From: Candidimonas sp. SYP-B2681
GTDB taxonomy: Bacteria > Pseudomonadota > Gammaproteobacteria > Burkholderiales > Burkholderiaceae_B
Assembly (NCBI RefSeq): GCF_003971065.1
Contig: NZ_RYDV01000001.1
Coordinates: 868,001-932,000, forward strand
Direction of reading: 5' to 3'
DNA: 64,000 bases
Made by a program: the position numbers and the translations under genes. Shown here in pieces: positions 15,698 to 26,531 of this stretch (position 1 is its first letter; every line of letters starts with the position of its first letter). The notes under the pieces are model-generated. The model had not been told where the DNA came from. It saw nothing but the letters and a program-made list of their open reading frames with translations, and searched no databases.

Positions 15698-16123
15698 ATG
15701 AGAACAATACTTATACCGGTAGACGGGTCTGAATCATCCACTCGCGCTGTCAAAGCTGCCATCAACGCTACCAACGAATTCGGTGGTGCCACTTTGCATT
15801 TGCTGACGGTGCATCCCCCTATCGTTTCGGGGAACGTCAAACGCTTCTTTTCTCCTGAAGCCCTCAATGATTACTATCAGGACGAAGGCCGCAACGCACT
15901 GCTTCCCGCCAAGGCCCTGCTAGACGAAGCTGGCCTGCCGTATACCGAGGAAGTCGCAGTGGGCCATGTGGCGCCAACCATTGCCGAGTACGCAAAGAAG
16001 AAAGAATGCGACTTCATCATCATGGGTACGCGCGGCCTTGGTTCAGTTGCCGGATTCGTCGTAGGATCTGTCGCCACCAAGGTTCTTAGCCTGGTCGACA
16101 TACCTGTAACGTTGATCAAATAA
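15698..16123 (+). CDS. Universal stress protein (UspA family)
   Basis: 141 residues from the ATG at 15698, which has GAGG six bases upstream; an earlier ATG at 15644 adds 18 residues outside the family fold. Single Usp domain: MRTILIPVDGSESSTRAVKA at the start, HVAPTIAEYAKKKECDFIIM, then the ATP-binding loop GTRGLGSVAGFVVGS with the pattern GxxGx9GS and VDIPVTLIK at the end. This is the ATP-binding class of Usp. The perfect FNR/Anr box in its promoter predicts induction under oxygen limitation, as for many betaproteobacterial and pseudomonad Usp genes. Convergent with zwf. Confidence 0.92.
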   Translation: MRTILIPVDGSESSTRAVKAAINATNEFGGATLHLLTVHPPIVSGNVKRFFSPEALNDYYQDEGRNALLPAKALLDEAGLPYTEEVAVGHVAPTIAEYAKKKECDFIIMGTRGLGSVAGFVVGSVATKVLSLVDIPVTLIK

Positions 16124-16157
16124 GCAATATCCCAGCGTTGGTCTGCTGAATGCGCAG

Positions 16158-17558
16158 TCAGGCCGGTGCGGGGTTATGCCAACCGCCATAGTCGGCGACA
16201 AGGTCATCCGCCTTGCCTGGACCCCAGCTGCCCGGCCGGTATGGCACCGTTTTATGGTGATCGCGCAATACCGCATCAAGCACGGTCCAGGCGGCCTCAA
16301 TCGCTTTTTCACTGGTAAACAATGCTCTGTCTCCGGTCAGGGCGTCTGCCAGCAAACGGCTATAGGGCATATCGTCAGTCCCTTCCACATCAAGAAGGAA
16401 CAGCTCGCGTTGCTCGCCAACGAACTCCTTGCCAGAACGCTTGACCCTCGCCGCCAAGGCCACCGCCGATCTAGGCGACAAGCGAAAACGAATATAGTTT
16501 GCCCGTTCGTCAACGGGTCTGGAATCAGTGAATAGCTGCTGTGGCGGCGCTTTAAGCTGCACCAGCACCTCGGCAGCATCTTGAGCCAGGTATTTACCTG
16601 AGCGCAATAACCACGGCACACCCGCCCACCGCCACGAATCAATAAACAAACGCAGCGCACAATAGGTCTCCACATCCGAGCTCTGACTCACATGCGGTTC
16701 ATGCCGATATCCCTCGTATTGCCCACGCACAAGGTCGTCCGCCTGGACTTGCCGCATGGCTTGAAAGACCTTGGCTTTTTCGGCATGAACCGCTGCATAT
16801 CCTTGATAAGCAGGCGGCTCCATCGCCAGCAAGGCGACGATCTGAAATAAATGGTTCTGTATAACGTCGCGCAAGCATCCTGCACTTTCGTAGAATGCCC
16901 CGCGATTGCCCACGCCAAACGTTTCAGATAGCGTGATTTGCACACTCTCCACATGGTCTCGATTCCAGATGGGCTCGAGAAACGAATTGGCAAAGCGGAA
17001 ATAAAGAATGTTCATGATCGCTTCCTTGCCCAGAAAGTGATCGATGCGAAAGATAGCGTCTTCAGGAAAAACCGAGCAGGCTATCGCGTTAAGCTGGCGT
17101 GCCGACGCCAAGTCGCGGCCAAAGGGTTTCTCGACTATTACCCGTGCGCCAGAGGCCAGCCCGGAAGCGGACAGACTCTGAATGACGGTGGAAAACAAGG
17201 ACGGAGGTATGGCCAGGTAATGCACCGGGTGAAGTGCCCCGCCCAGGGCCTGCTTTAAACGGGCGTAGGTCTGAGGATCGGTATAGTCGCCACTTACATA
17301 GCGGGTAAGTTCGAGTAAACGATCGAATGCGGATTTGTCGTCGATCTTCCCGGCTTGGCAGATGCTTTGAGCTATACGTTTTCGCAATTGCGCCCTTGTC
17401 AACTCCGATGAAGCTACGCCCACGACCGGAACCCTGAGCGTACCGTTTTTGACCATGTCATACAGTGATGGAAAGATTTTCCGGTAAGCGAGATCACCGG
17501 TCATGCCAAACAACACCAAAGCATCCGATTTGGCCGGGTTCGGGTCGGTTTGCGTCAC
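16158..17558 (-). CDS. zwf: Glucose-6-phosphate 1-dehydrogenase
   Basis: 466 residues, slightly shorter than the common ~490. It oxidises glucose-6-phosphate to 6-phosphogluconolactone, producing NADPH. The nucleotide-binding turn is [17 protein letters not shown] near residues 18-34, where GMTGDLA replaces the usual [15 protein letters not shown] is at 143-150, and the catalytic motif RIDHFLGKE at 171-179 carries H174. Its first codons overlap the end of gnd by four bases (ATGA), so gnd-zwf form one unit giving the oxidative pentose-phosphate steps. No lactonase gene (pgl) lies next to it. Confidence 0.94.
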   Translation of the reverse strand: MTQTDPNPAKSDALVLFGMTGDLAYRKIFPSLYDMVKNGTLRVPVVGVASSELTRAQLRKRIAQSICQAGKIDDKSAFDRLLELTRYVSGDYTDPQTYARLKQALGGALHPVHYLAIPPSLFSTVIQSLSASGLASGARVIVEKPFGRDLASARQLNAIACSVFPEDAIFRIDHFLGKEAIMNILYFRFANSFLEPIWNRDHVESVQITLSETFGVGNRGAFYESAGCLRDVIQNHLFQIVALLAMEPPAYQGYAAVHAEKAKVFQAMRQVQADDLVRGQYEGYRHEPHVSQSSDVETYCALRLFIDSWRWAGVPWLLRSGKYLAQDAAEVLVQLKAPPQQLFTDSRPVDERANYIRFRLSPRSAVALAARVKRSGKEFVGEQRELFLLDVEGTDDMPYSRLLADALTGDRALFTSEKAIEAAWTVLDAVLRDHHKTVPYRPGSWGPGKADDLVADYGGWHNPAPA

Positions 17559-18577
17559 GCTATGGCGCCTCCTTTTGGTTTCTCGATGTGGCCGCCGAAT
17601 TGTTTTCTCATGGCCGACAAAACACGATTGGCGTAGTCCGCATTCCCACGAGACTCGAACCGTGAAAAGAGCGCAGCACTGAGCACCGGTGTGGGAACAC
17701 CTTGATCGACTGCGGCAGCCAAGGCCCAGCGCCCTTCTCCTGAATCGGACACATGGCCGGTATAGTTGTCGAGCTCAGGATTTCCCTGCAACGCTTGTGC
17801 GGTCAAATCCAGAAGCCATGAACCAATTACGCTACCGCGCCGCCATAGTTCGGTAATTTCGGGCACATCAAGGTCGTATTGATAATGCTCAGGGTTGCGC
17901 AACGGCGTGGTTTCAGCATCGGCGCTGCGACTGTGCTGGCCAATATTGGCCTTATGCAAAATATTAAGGCCCTCTGCGTAGGCGGCCATAATTCCGTACT
18001 CGATACCGTTATGTATCATTTTGACGAAATGGCCAGCGCCATGTGCGCCACAGTGCAGGTAACCGAGATCTGCCGTGCTAGCGGTTCGTCCATAGGTAAG
18101 AGGCGCTGTATCGGGCCCCGGAGCCAAGGCGGCAAAAATAGGCTCAAGATACGTAAAGGTATCGTGCTCGCCACCTATCATCAAACAATACCCGCGCTCA
18201 AGGCCCGCTACGCCGCCGCTGGTTCCAATATCAAGGTAGTGTATGCCTTTTGTTTCGAGGACCCGAGCACGGCGAATATCATCGTGGTACGACGAATTGC
18301 CGCCATCAATCACGATATCGCCCTCGTCAAGCAAGGGCGCGAGATTGTCCAATACACCGTCAACCACTGCGGCCGGTACCATCAGCCATATGGCCCTTGG
18401 CTGGGGCAGGCTCGCCACTAGGTCTTCGAGCTTCGCGCAGGCGATGGCGCCCATGTCAGTCAGCGTCTCGGCTGCCGCCGCATGGCTGTCGTATACCGCG
18501 CACTGATGCCCTTTTTTCAATAAGCGCTGCACCATATTACTGCCCATTCGACCCAAACCCACCATCCCGATCTGCAT
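17555..18577 (-). CDS. gnd: 6-phosphogluconate dehydrogenase, decarboxylating (short type)
   Basis: 340 residues, the short GndA/YqeC-type enzyme rather than the ~470-residue E. coli form. It converts 6-phosphogluconate to ribulose-5-phosphate, CO2 and NAD(P)H. The Rossmann start is [20 protein letters not shown], followed by [36 protein letters not shown] with the substrate-binding [23 protein letters not shown] with the catalytic Lys, and a C-terminal helix domain. Short forms often prefer NAD+. It is first in the gnd-zwf operon. Confidence 0.93.
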   Translation of the reverse strand: MQIGMVGLGRMGSNMVQRLLKKGHQCAVYDSHAAAAETLTDMGAIACAKLEDLVASLPQPRAIWLMVPAAVVDGVLDNLAPLLDEGDIVIDGGNSSYHDDIRRARVLETKGIHYLDIGTSGGVAGLERGYCLMIGGEHDTFTYLEPIFAALAPGPDTAPLTYGRTASTADLGYLHCGAHGAGHFVKMIHNGIEYGIMAAYAEGLNILHKANIGQHSRSADAETTPLRNPEHYQYDLDVPEITELWRRGSVIGSWLLDLTAQALQGNPELDNYTGHVSDSGEGRWALAAAVDQGVPTPVLSAALFSRFESRGNADYANRVLSAMRKQFGGHIEKPKGGAIA

Positions 18578-18641
18578 TACATTTCTCCAAAAGCTGAAAC
18601 CTTACCCTATAAGGCGCCGCAACAATCTGCTGTCTTGGGGA

Positions 18642-19400
18642 TTACGTCTTCTTGCCCATCAACGACGACAATAAATCGACCGGTATAGGAAATACCAGCG
18701 TCGAGCTTTTATCGCCCGCCACCTGCGTCAAGGTTTGCAAGTAACGCAGCTGCATTGCCGACGGTTGCGTCGCTAGGATTTCAGCAGCCTCCATGAGTGA
18801 TTGTGCAGCTTGCTTTTCACCTTCGGCATGAATCACTTTGGCACGACGCTCACGTTCGGCCTCAGCTTGCCGTGCAATGGCACGAACCATATTTTCGTTC
18901 AGGTCTATGTGCTTGATCTCGACATTCGTGACTTTGATTCCCCACGAATCCGTTTGAGCATCGAGAATTTGTTGTATATCGAGATTCAGCTTCTCACGTT
19001 CTGACAGCATTTCATCCAATTCATGCTTGCCAAGCACAGCACGCAAAGTCGTCTGCGCCAACTGGCTTGTGGCTTCAAGGTAGCGTTCGACCTGGATAAT
19101 GGCCTTATCAGGTGCGACCACACGAAAATAGAGCACAGCGTTAACCTTTACCGACACGTTATCGCGCGATATAACGTCCTGGCTGGGGACGTCCATGGTT
19201 ACGACGCGAAGATCCACGCGCACCATTTGCTGGATGACTGGAATCACAAATATCAAGCCCGGACCCTTTACCTTGGTGAATCTACCAAGTGTGAAGATAA
19301 CTCCTCGCTGATATTCGCGCAGAATCTTGATGGCATTGAATACCACCAGAAACAACACAACCAGAATAACGCCCAGGACAATATTGAAGCTGTAAAACAT
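18642..19400 (-). CDS. Slipin / stomatin-like SPFH protein
   Basis: 252 residues. One N-terminal membrane hairpin or anchor ([17 protein letters not shown]) is followed by an SPFH/Band-7 domain: [40 protein letters not shown], and the coiled region [33 protein letters not shown]-terminal helices are rich in Ala/Glu ([20 protein letters not shown]). Slipins form membrane rings and are nearly always paired with an NfeD-type partner, as here: the gene starts 13 bp after the nfeD stop with a strong ribosome site (GGGGGG). Probable role: membrane microdomain organisation and stress tolerance. Confidence 0.92.
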   Translation of the reverse strand: MFYSFNIVLGVILVVLFLVVFNAIKILREYQRGVIFTLGRFTKVKGPGLIFVIPVIQQMVRVDLRVVTMDVPSQDVISRDNVSVKVNAVLYFRVVAPDKAIIQVERYLEATSQLAQTTLRAVLGKHELDEMLSEREKLNLDIQQILDAQTDSWGIKVTNVEIKHIDLNENMVRAIARQAEAERERRAKVIHAEGEKQAAQSLMEAAEILATQPSAMQLRYLQTLTQVAGDKSSTLVFPIPVDLLSSLMGKKT

Positions 19401-19413
19401 GGTGAGCCCCCCA

Positions 19414-20778
19414 TTAATATCGCGTGATAGCAGCCGGCCCGCTGCGGGTTACCTGCAAAATCAGACCGTCCATAGCGACGACGCGTATGCGGTCCCCGGG
19501 CGACAACGGTTCGTTGCACCGAACGCGCCAGCTTTCACCATGCATCTCTGCGTATATCATTCCGTCGACAACGCTGCTGACAACGCCGTCCATGCCCAGC
19601 ATCTCTTCGCGCCCGCTAACCACTTTATGTTTATGGGCACGAGCCGCCACTGTGCCTATCAACATAATAAGAAGCGCGCTGGAAATGGCAAAACCAATCA
19701 GAAAAGGAATCGACAAGTCGAACTGCGGTATGCCGGTGTCCGTGAGGAATAGCCCGCCCAAGATAAAGGCAATGACGCCGCCTATGCCGAGCATGCCGAA
19801 ACTGGGCAGGAATGCTTCGGCGATCATCATGCCGGTGCCCGCCGCCATAAGCGCCACGCCTGCCCAATTGACGGGCAGTAGTTGAAAAGCGTACAGGCCC
19901 AGTAACAGACAAATCAACCCCGCTACACCTGGCAAAGCGATCCCGGGGCTCGTCAGTTCAAAAAATAAACCATAAATTCCGATCATCATCAAGACGATTG
20001 CCACCTGCGGATTGGCCAATAGGGCTAGGATTTCGGTACGCCAGTCCGGCACAATCTGGACGATCTCTGAGTTAGCGGTATTCAAGCTAACCGTTGTGCC
20101 GTTGTCCAGCCGAACCGATCGGCCGTCCAGTTTCTGTAGCAGTTCATCGATATTCACCGCAATGATATCAATGGCACCAGCTTTCAGTGCTTCGTTAGCG
20201 GACAGACTAGTGGCCTCCAGGACCGCTTTCTCGGCAAACTCCGCATTTCGTCCTCGCAGTTGGGCGAGGCTACGAATGTAAGCCGCTGCGTCGTTCGTGA
20301 CTTTCTGGGTCATGGTGTCGCCTGCGGCTTTCTTGCCGGAATCCGAGTCTGGTTTATCGGTTGGGTCTCGTATCCCTATCGAAACGGGCGATGCAGCCCC
20401 CAGATTACTAGCTGGGGTCATGGCTGCTATATGGCTGGCATAAAGAATAAATGTCCCGGCACTTGCTGCGCGCGCGCCTCCCGGGCTGACAAAGGTCGCA
20501 ACAGGAACGGGAGACGCCAATATTTGCCTGATAATGGAACGCATTGAAGTATCCAGGCCGCCAGGAGTATCCAGCTGAATGATCACCAGGCCGGCGTCTT
20601 GTTCAGCGGCCTGCTTCAGACTTCGGGTCAGAAAATCAGAAGTCGCTGGACTGATGATGCCATCGACTTCCACGACGATGACCTTTGAAGTTGCAGCGAT
20701 CGCCGGACTGAAGGGTTGCACCAAACAACATAAGAAGCCCAGAAGTACGCTGTAAGCGAACCATCCTGCTTTGGTCAT
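19414..20778 (-). CDS. NfeD membrane serine protease (long form)
   Basis: 454 residues from the ATG at 20778, chosen because AAAGGAGG lies 7 bases upstream and a signal peptide follows ([20 protein letters not shown]). A longer frame to 20850 lacks a ribosome site. The N-terminal ~200 residues are a ClpP-class serine protease domain exposed to the periplasm: [20 protein letters not shown], then [20 protein letters not shown] with the catalytic Ser, and [20 protein letters not shown] with the catalytic Lys. Four to five membrane segments and a C-terminal OB-fold NfeD domain complete it. Long NfeD proteases cleave the C-terminus of their stomatin partner, encoded next. Confidence 0.92.
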   Translation of the reverse strand: MTKAGWFAYSVLLGFLCCLVQPFSPAIAATSKVIVVEVDGIISPATSDFLTRSLKQAAEQDAGLVIIQLDTPGGLDTSMRSIIRQILASPVPVATFVSPGGARAASAGTFILYASHIAAMTPASNLGAASPVSIGIRDPTDKPDSDSGKKAAGDTMTQKVTNDAAAYIRSLAQLRGRNAEFAEKAVLEATSLSANEALKAGAIDIIAVNIDELLQKLDGRSVRLDNGTTVSLNTANSEIVQIVPDWRTEILALLANPQVAIVLMMIGIYGLFFELTSPGIALPGVAGLICLLLGLYAFQLLPVNWAGVALMAAGTGMMIAEAFLPSFGMLGIGGVIAFILGGLFLTDTGIPQFDLSIPFLIGFAISSALLIMLIGTVAARAHKHKVVSGREEMLGMDGVVSSVVDGMIYAEMHGESWRVRCNEPLSPGDRIRVVAMDGLILQVTRSGPAAITRY

Positions 20779-20898
20779 GTCGGCCTCCTTTGACAGAACG
20801 CCCCCGTAACAGCGCCCGAGTTTGCCTTTTAGCGTGCATGCATAAGCCATCCGGAGCCAACTTTTAAGGCCGCGGTCACGCTACGCTGCACATAAAGT

Positions 20899-21282
20899 TC
20901 AGTATAGGCCGTTTATTTCCTCTGCCAAGATCAAGGCATGATTATGATCCGGATCTTTAGCAGCATAGATAAGGGTAATGGGTTGCCCTTGAGCCGCTTC
21001 AATCAGTTCCATCATGCGCCGTCTTTGTTCCGGCGTGCTGAGTTCTACCTGATAGCTCTCGCGAAATTTTTTCCAATTCTCTGCCTTGTGCCCGAACCAT
21101 TTGCGCAAAGGCGGACTCGGCGCAAGGTCTTTACTCCACTCGTCGAAGGTCAATTCGTTCTTTGCTATCCCGCGCGGCCACAACCTGTCAACGAAGACCC
21201 GATAGCCGTCGCCTGCATCGGCTTTTTCGTATGCACGCTTGGTACGTACATCTCTCGGCCTGGATTTAGGATGTGGACTCAT
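20899..21282 (-). CDS. DUF488 (YeaO-like) protein
   Basis: 127 residues, full length for the YeaO branch of DUF488. Family pattern: RVFVDRLWPRGIAKNELTFD near residues 28-47, EWSKDLAPSPPLRKWFGHKA, and LIYAAKDPDHNHALILAEEI at the end. Function is not established; some DUF488 proteins have been linked to stress or uric-acid-like heterocycles, but nothing in this sequence decides it. It sits between nfeD and fumC on the same strand, separated by ~50-120 bp. Confidence 0.85.
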   Translation of the reverse strand: MSPHPKSRPRDVRTKRAYEKADAGDGYRVFVDRLWPRGIAKNELTFDEWSKDLAPSPPLRKWFGHKAENWKKFRESYQVELSTPEQRRRMMELIEAAQGQPITLIYAAKDPDHNHALILAEEINGLY

Positions 21283-21329
21283 GGCGATCCTCCGAGCTTG
21301 CTTAAAAGACTGTCGGTGCTGCGGGCCGA

Positions 21330-22727
21330 TTATGCGGGATGCGTCATATCAATCGGGACAATCCAGGCGTCATATTCTTCGGGAGTGACGTATCCCAGAG
21401 CCAGGGCCGCCACCCGCAAACTGGTTTGTTCTTTCTGAGCCTTTTTCGCAATGGCAGCTGCTTTGTCGTAACCAATATGGCGATTCAAGGCAGTGACCAG
21501 CATTAGATTCTTGTCCAGGTTCTCCGCGATTCGCGAGGTGTTCGGTTCTATCCCCGCAGCACAATGGTCGTTGAAGGCCAGGCATGCATCGCTTAGTAGC
21601 TCGATACTCTCGAGCACATTGTGAACCATCACAGGCTTATAAACATTCAGCTGAAAGTTTCCTTGTGTACCGGCGAATGCCGTAGCGGCATCGTTACCGA
21701 ACACCTGCACACATACCATGGTCAGCGCCTCGCATTGGGTAGGATTCACCTTGCCAGGCATGATGGACGAGCCCGGTTCGTTGTCGGGTATGGTTAACTC
21801 TCCGATGCCACAACGCGGCCCGCTGGCCAGCCATCTGACATCGTTGGCCATCTTCATAAGCGCGCCGGCGAGGGTGCGCAGCGAGGCCGATAAATTAACC
21901 AGCGCATCATGAGCAGATAAGGCAAAAAATTTGTTTTCAGCGGATCTGAACGGTAAACCGGTAATCTGCGCAATACGTGCCGCAGCAATCTCGCCAAATC
22001 GCGGATGCGAATTCAACCCGGTGCCCACAGCTGTGCCGCCGATGGCAAGGTCGTATATTCCCGGCAGGTCGGCCTGAATTCCATCCAGCGCAAAATCAAT
22101 CTGGGCCACCCAAGATCCTATCTCCTGACCCAGCGTAATAGGAGTGGCGTCCTGCAAATGGGTGCGGCCGGTTTTGACAACATCGGCAAACTTTTCGGCC
22201 TTATCGGCCAAGGTGATTCGCAACTGGCCCACCGAGGGAAACAGCTTTCGCGAAAGCTGTTGCGCCACCGCAATGTGCATGGCGGTGGGAAAGGTGTCGT
22301 TAGAAGATTGGCTACGATTGACATGATCGTTGGGATGCACTGGTGTCTTGCTGCCCAGCGTGCCACCAGCCAGCTCGATGGCTCGGTTGGCAATCACCTC
22401 GTTCGCATTCATGTTTGATTGAGTGCCGGATCCGGTCTGGAAAACCACCAGGGGAAACTCATCGTCAAGTTTGCCGTCAATTACTTCGTCGGCCGCTTCA
22501 GCGATAAGCAGAGCGATATTGTCAGGCAGTTCGTCGAGCTCACTATTTGCCAGCGCAGCAGCTTTCTTTAAGATGCCCAGGGCACTGATCATGGGCGGCT
22601 GCCACTTGAAACGCGAGACTCCGATAGGAAAGTTCTGGATCGAACGCTGGGTTTGCGCCCCCCAATAACGCGAGGCTGGAACATCGATTTCGCCCATGGA
22701 ATCGGACTCGATGCGGGTCTCCGCCAT
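21330..22727 (-). CDS. fumC: Fumarate hydratase, class II
   Basis: 465 residues, typical. FumC hydrates fumarate to malate in the TCA cycle; it has no iron-sulfur cluster and so keeps working under oxidative stress or iron shortage. Signature [20 protein letters not shown] (around residue 317) is the fumarase/aspartase catalytic loop. [20 protein letters not shown] and [20 protein letters not shown] form the substrate-binding sites, and [20 protein letters not shown] contributes the catalytic His. A good ribosome site (AAGGAGTGAG) precedes the ATG. Single gene by spacing. Confidence 0.95.
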   Translation of the reverse strand: MAETRIESDSMGEIDVPASRYWGAQTQRSIQNFPIGVSRFKWQPPMISALGILKKAAALANSELDELPDNIALLIAEAADEVIDGKLDDEFPLVVFQTGSGTQSNMNANEVIANRAIELAGGTLGSKTPVHPNDHVNRSQSSNDTFPTAMHIAVAQQLSRKLFPSVGQLRITLADKAEKFADVVKTGRTHLQDATPITLGQEIGSWVAQIDFALDGIQADLPGIYDLAIGGTAVGTGLNSHPRFGEIAAARIAQITGLPFRSAENKFFALSAHDALVNLSASLRTLAGALMKMANDVRWLASGPRCGIGELTIPDNEPGSSIMPGKVNPTQCEALTMVCVQVFGNDAATAFAGTQGNFQLNVYKPVMVHNVLESIELLSDACLAFNDHCAAGIEPNTSRIAENLDKNLMLVTALNRHIGYDKAAAIAKKAQKEQTSLRVAALALGYVTPEEYDAWIVPIDMTHPA

Positions 22728-22814
22728 AACTCACTCCTTAAGCGTGCTTCATGAAAAGCAAAGTCAGGACTTGAACCACAACTATACGCCCGTCGGTGAC
22801 GGCGGGCATAGGTG

Positions 22815-23849
22815 CTAAAAACGTGACGACCACACTTTGGCGACGTCCAGCATGCGATTGGCAAAGCCCCACTCGTTATCAAACCACACAAACAAGTTAG
22901 CGAAACCATCTCCATTGGTGCGCGTCTGGCTGCCATCGATAATGGCGGAATGCGGATTATGGTTGAAGTCTACCGACGCATGGGGATTATTTGAATAGGC
23001 GAGTAAGCCGGGATAGCGATTGGTGGACTCGATCAGCAATGCGTTTAATTCTTTTACCGCCACATCCTGCCCCAGCTTAACCATAAGATCGATGGCTGAA
23101 ACATTCAGTATAGGCACCCGTATCGCTTTGGCCTGGATCTTACCCGCTAGTTCTGGCATCAGCCGTTCCACGCCTTGAGCCAACCCCGTAGCCACGGGTA
23201 CGATCGACTGCATCGCCGACCGGGTCCGGCGTAAATCGGCATGATGATAGCCATCGATCAGCGGTTGGTCGTTCATGACCGAATGCAGTGTGGTCAGGAA
23301 TGCATGTTCTATGCCATAGGCCTCGTGCAGGGCGGTCAATACTGGAATAATGGCATTTGTTGTGCATGACGCGTTCGAGACAATCAGTTCCCTGCCCGAA
23401 ATACCGACATCGTTTATGCCAAACACCACCGTGAAATCAACATCTTGTGCGCTATTTCCCGGTTGCGAAACCAGAACCCTTGGGCAGCCGGCAGCAATGA
23501 AACGCTGGATATCTTCCCGTGCACTATATTGGCCCGAACATTCAAGCAATATGTCGAGGTTCAGGCTCGTCCAGTCAACCTCCTCGGGATTGCGCGCGTG
23601 GCTGACTTGAATTGTTTTGCCATTCACAAGTAGACAATCGGCGCCCTGCTCGACTTTGCCGGGGAAAATCCCATGTGTAGAATCGAACTGCGAAAGATAG
23701 GCCATCGTCGCAAGGTCGGCAGGTTCATTGATAGCTACTATCTGGAAATGGTCCTTCAGGGGAGACTCGTAGAGGGCCCGCAAGACACAACGGCCGATGC
23801 GGCCATAGCCGTTGATGGCAAGACGAATCGGACGGCTCATGTAACGCAC
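22815..23849 (-). CDS. Glyceraldehyde-3-P / erythrose-4-P dehydrogenase
   Basis: 344 residues; the ATG at 23840 (MSRPIRLAINGYGRIGR) is the more natural start. Rossmann NAD-binding start INGYGRIGR, catalytic Cys in SNASCTTNAIIPVL (C162 by the long start), catalytic His in LTTLHSVMNDQPLIDGYH, and a C-terminal WFDNEWGFANRMLDV. In classic GAPDH the residues after the Cys motif are CLAP and the His region reads HSYTxxQ; the pattern here, including HSVMNDQPLIDGYHHADLRR, resembles erythrose-4-phosphate dehydrogenase (Epd/GapB), which feeds pyridoxal-phosphate synthesis. I cannot separate the two roles from sequence alone, so no symbol is given. Confidence 0.82.
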   Translation of the reverse strand: MRYMSRPIRLAINGYGRIGRCVLRALYESPLKDHFQIVAINEPADLATMAYLSQFDSTHGIFPGKVEQGADCLLVNGKTIQVSHARNPEEVDWTSLNLDILLECSGQYSAREDIQRFIAAGCPRVLVSQPGNSAQDVDFTVVFGINDVGISGRELIVSNASCTTNAIIPVLTALHEAYGIEHAFLTTLHSVMNDQPLIDGYHHADLRRTRSAMQSIVPVATGLAQGVERLMPELAGKIQAKAIRVPILNVSAIDLMVKLGQDVAVKELNALLIESTNRYPGLLAYSNNPHASVDFNHNPHSAIIDGSQTRTNGDGFANLFVWFDNEWGFANRMLDVAKVWSSRF

Positions 23850-23918
23850 TCAATCAGTAAAAGGAATCATCCATAACTGTACTACGTTCTATGATGCCGA
23901 CCGCTGGAAAAACGAAGA

Positions 23919-25478
23919 CTACATAGTGGGCATGATGAACTCATTGCCCTTGCTGATGTTCTCAGGCCAACGCTGCATGATGGATTTCTGCCTGGTGTAA
24001 AAGCGCACCCCCTCTTCCCCATATGAATGCATATCGCCAAACAAGCTGCGCTTCCAACCCCCAAACCCATGCCAGGACATTGGCACCGGTATAGGCACGT
24101 TCACGCCGACCATACCAACTTGTATCCGGCGCGCGAACTCCCGCGCCGTATGACCGTCGCTGGTAAAACACGATACGCCATTGCCAAACTCATGACGGTT
24201 GACCAGGTCGACCGCCGCACCCAAATGATTAACATGAACGCATACCAGGACCGGACCAAAAATTTCCTCTTTATAGATCGTCATATCCGGCGAAACCTTG
24301 TCGAAAAGCGTTCCTCCTATGTAGTATCCATTTTCATGCCCATCGACCTTATAACCCCGGCCGTCTACCAATAGTTCTGCGCCCTGTTCGACGCCGCTGG
24401 CAATGTAGTTCTCGATGCGTGCCAAGGCATCCTTGGTAACCACCGGCCCCATTTCAGCACCCAGATTCATGCCATCCTTGATCTTCAGCGCACGGGTGCG
24501 CTGCTCCAGCAAGGGGATAATTTTCTTGCCGACGTCGCCCACCAGGACCGCCACTGAAATTGCCATGCACCGTTCGCCGGCCGAGCCGTAAGCGGCACCC
24601 ACCAGCGCATCCACCGTGCGTTCAATATCGGCATCTGGCATGATGATCATATGGTTCTTCGCCCCTCCAAGGGCTTGAACACGTTTACCAAAGTGAGCGC
24701 CGCGCTCGTAAATATACTGCGCGATCGGGGTCGATCCGACAAAGCTCAGTGCCGCAACGTCGGGGTGCTCAAGCAGCCTGTCCACCACGACTTTGTCGCC
24801 CTGCACCACGTTGAAAATGCCGTCGGGCAAGCCAGCCTGTTTGAACAACTGCGCGAGAAGGATAGATACACTGGGGTCGCGTTCGCTGGGCTTTAGGATA
24901 AAGCTATTCCCGGCAGCAATGGCAACCGGAAACATCCAGCATGGCACCATGCATGGAAAGTTGAATGGTGTGATTCCCGCGACAACGCCCAACGGCTGGC
25001 GCATGGTCCAGTTGTCGATGCCGTTTGCGACCTGCTCGGTGTAATCACCTTTCAACAACGAAGGAATGCCGCAGGCAAACTCGATGATATCTATACCGCG
25101 GGCAACTTCGCCTTGGGCATCGGTGAAAACCTTTCCGTGTTCAGCGGTGATCATAGCGGCCAAGGTATCGGCGTTCTCGTTCATCAAGCGCAGAAACTGG
25201 TTCATGATACGTGCGCGGCGTATTGGCGCTGTATCAGCCCATGCCTGCGACGCCGCCTTGGCTGACGCCACCGCGGCGTCTACATCTTGTGCATTCGACA
25301 AAATAACTTGCCGCGCCACTTGACCCGTGGACGGATTGAATACGTCCTGGCGACGTTGACCGCTAGAAGCGACCACCTGGCCGTTAATGAAGTTGGCGAC
25401 ATCTGCGTTATCGATATAGGCCGCCTGTGTACTGCCCGCGCCTTCAGTGAAGCTTCCGCTATTTTGGTCTTTCATCAT
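23919..25478 (-). CDS. mmsA: CoA-acylating methylmalonate-semialdehyde dehydrogenase
   Basis: 519 residues from the ATG at 25478, which has GAAAGAGATA directly upstream; TTG at 25490 is possible. MmsA converts methylmalonate semialdehyde (valine, thymine or inositol breakdown) to propionyl-CoA and malonate semialdehyde to acetyl-CoA. Seen: [80 protein letters not shown], and the catalytic Cys in [14 protein letters not shown], the MmsA-type Cys motif. It is divergent from a LysR regulator across a 126-bp spacer that holds a perfect palindrome, so it is probably regulated by it. mmsB is not adjacent. Confidence 0.92.
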   Translation of the reverse strand: MMKDQNSGSFTEGAGSTQAAYIDNADVANFINGQVVASSGQRRQDVFNPSTGQVARQVILSNAQDVDAAVASAKAASQAWADTAPIRRARIMNQFLRLMNENADTLAAMITAEHGKVFTDAQGEVARGIDIIEFACGIPSLLKGDYTEQVANGIDNWTMRQPLGVVAGITPFNFPCMVPCWMFPVAIAAGNSFILKPSERDPSVSILLAQLFKQAGLPDGIFNVVQGDKVVVDRLLEHPDVAALSFVGSTPIAQYIYERGAHFGKRVQALGGAKNHMIIMPDADIERTVDALVGAAYGSAGERCMAISVAVLVGDVGKKIIPLLEQRTRALKIKDGMNLGAEMGPVVTKDALARIENYIASGVEQGAELLVDGRGYKVDGHENGYYIGGTLFDKVSPDMTIYKEEIFGPVLVCVHVNHLGAAVDLVNRHEFGNGVSCFTSDGHTAREFARRIQVGMVGVNVPIPVPMSWHGFGGWKRSLFGDMHSYGEEGVRFYTRQKSIMQRWPENISKGNEFIMPTM

Positions 25479-25556
25479 TATCTCTTTCAATATGGAGGTG
25501 AATGAAAAAAGTATAGGCAGTAGCGCGATACCCTACAAGAACGGGCCGCTCGATAC

Positions 25557-25578
25557 ATTGTTTAATATAATAAACAAT
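25557..25578. promoter_or_regulatory. Palindromic LysR-type operator between mmsA and lysR
   Basis: ATTGTTTA and TAAACAAT form 8-bp perfect inverted arms around a 6-base AT centre. The site lies in the divergent spacer, 27 bases before the LysR gene. It contains the T-N11-A spacing expected for LysR binding, so it is the likely autoregulatory and mmsA-controlling operator. Confidence 0.6.
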
Positions 25579-25604
25579 CCAGGTTTTAATAAGGGGCGCC
25601 ACCG

Positions 25605-26531
25605 ATGAACGATTTCAAGAAAGAACTGATGTGGTCGCATATTTTCTGGCTTGGCATGCTGGGCGACAGCGGCAGCTACACTGCAGCCGCACGACGGCTT
25701 GGCGTCAGCAAAGGAGCCGTAAGCCTGCGCATCGCTGAACTCGAACACGTTTGCGGAATCGCTTTAGTCCAGCGCACAACCCGCAGCGTGCGCCTTACAG
25801 AAGCCGGTAGAACTCTCGTCGATAGCACCCGGCACGCCTTTGCCGCTATTGAGCAAGGCTTTGAAAGCATACGCGATTTGGCTGAAGTTCCCCGAGGCGC
25901 GGTTCGCGTGACGGCTCCTGTCGCGTTGGGGCGCCAGAAGATCATTCCCTTGATCGGCAAATTTCTGGTCGAATGTCCCGATGTTCGAGTGGAAATCGAG
26001 CTATCGGATCATTTGAGCTCGCTGGCGCAAGAAGGATTCGACCTTGCAATAAGGCATACCACCAATGTCCCCGAAACCCACGTTGCCTGGCTGCTGCGTC
26101 CATCGCGCACGCTACTGGTGGCGACTCCGTCTTATCTTGAAAAACACGGCACCCCCCACACCCCAGACGACCTTGCCCGGCATAATTGCCTTTACTACTT
26201 GCGGTCAGCGGCTGCGCCGGCCTGGAGCTTTACACCACTCAAGCGTGACAGTGAACGATATAGCGTCGCCATAAAGGGAAATTTCAGCGCCAATAATAGC
26301 GAGGCATTGCGCGAGCTGGTCATGGCTGACCAAGGAATAGCATTGCTCCCGGATTTCACTGCACACGACGATGTCGACGCCGGACACTTAAGCCAATTAT
26401 TACCAAACTGGACACCGGTAGGGGCATTCGGGAATGCCATTTACGCGATTCGACCCTATAGCGCATATGTACCACGATCGGTCAGGGCATTTGTCGAGCA
26501 CCTGAAAGTCGAACTCAGGCTTAAAACGTAA
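25605..26531 (+). CDS. LysR-family transcriptional regulator
   Basis: 308 residues. The N-terminal helix-turn-helix is SGSYTAAARRLGVSKGAVSL RIAELE region (residues ~20-48); the effector domain contains RVTAPVALGRQKIIPLIGKF, FDLAIRHTTNVPETHVAWLL and a C-terminal RPYSAYVPRSVRAFVEHLKV ending typical of the family. It resembles the large DsdC/YafC-type group of LysR regulators. Divergent from mmsA and sharing the palindrome at 25557-25578, so mmsA is its probable target. Its 3' end overlaps the convergent SDR gene by 11 bp. Confidence 0.88.
   Translation: MNDFKKELMWSHIFWLGMLGDSGSYTAAARRLGVSKGAVSLRIAELEHVCGIALVQRTTRSVRLTEAGRTLVDSTRHAFAAIEQGFESIRDLAEVPRGAVRVTAPVALGRQKIIPLIGKFLVECPDVRVEIELSDHLSSLAQEGFDLAIRHTTNVPETHVAWLLRPSRTLLVATPSYLEKHGTPHTPDDLARHNCLYYLRSAAAPAWSFTPLKRDSERYSVAIKGNFSANNSEALRELVMADQGIALLPDFTAHDDVDAGHLSQLLPNWTPVGAFGNAIYAIRPYSAYVPRSVRAFVEHLKVELRLKT

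Noticed and set aside
17640-17665. A GACTCGAACC string resembling a tRNA T-arm
   Set aside because: It lies inside gnd coding sequence, and no acceptor stem or anticodon arm can be folded around it.
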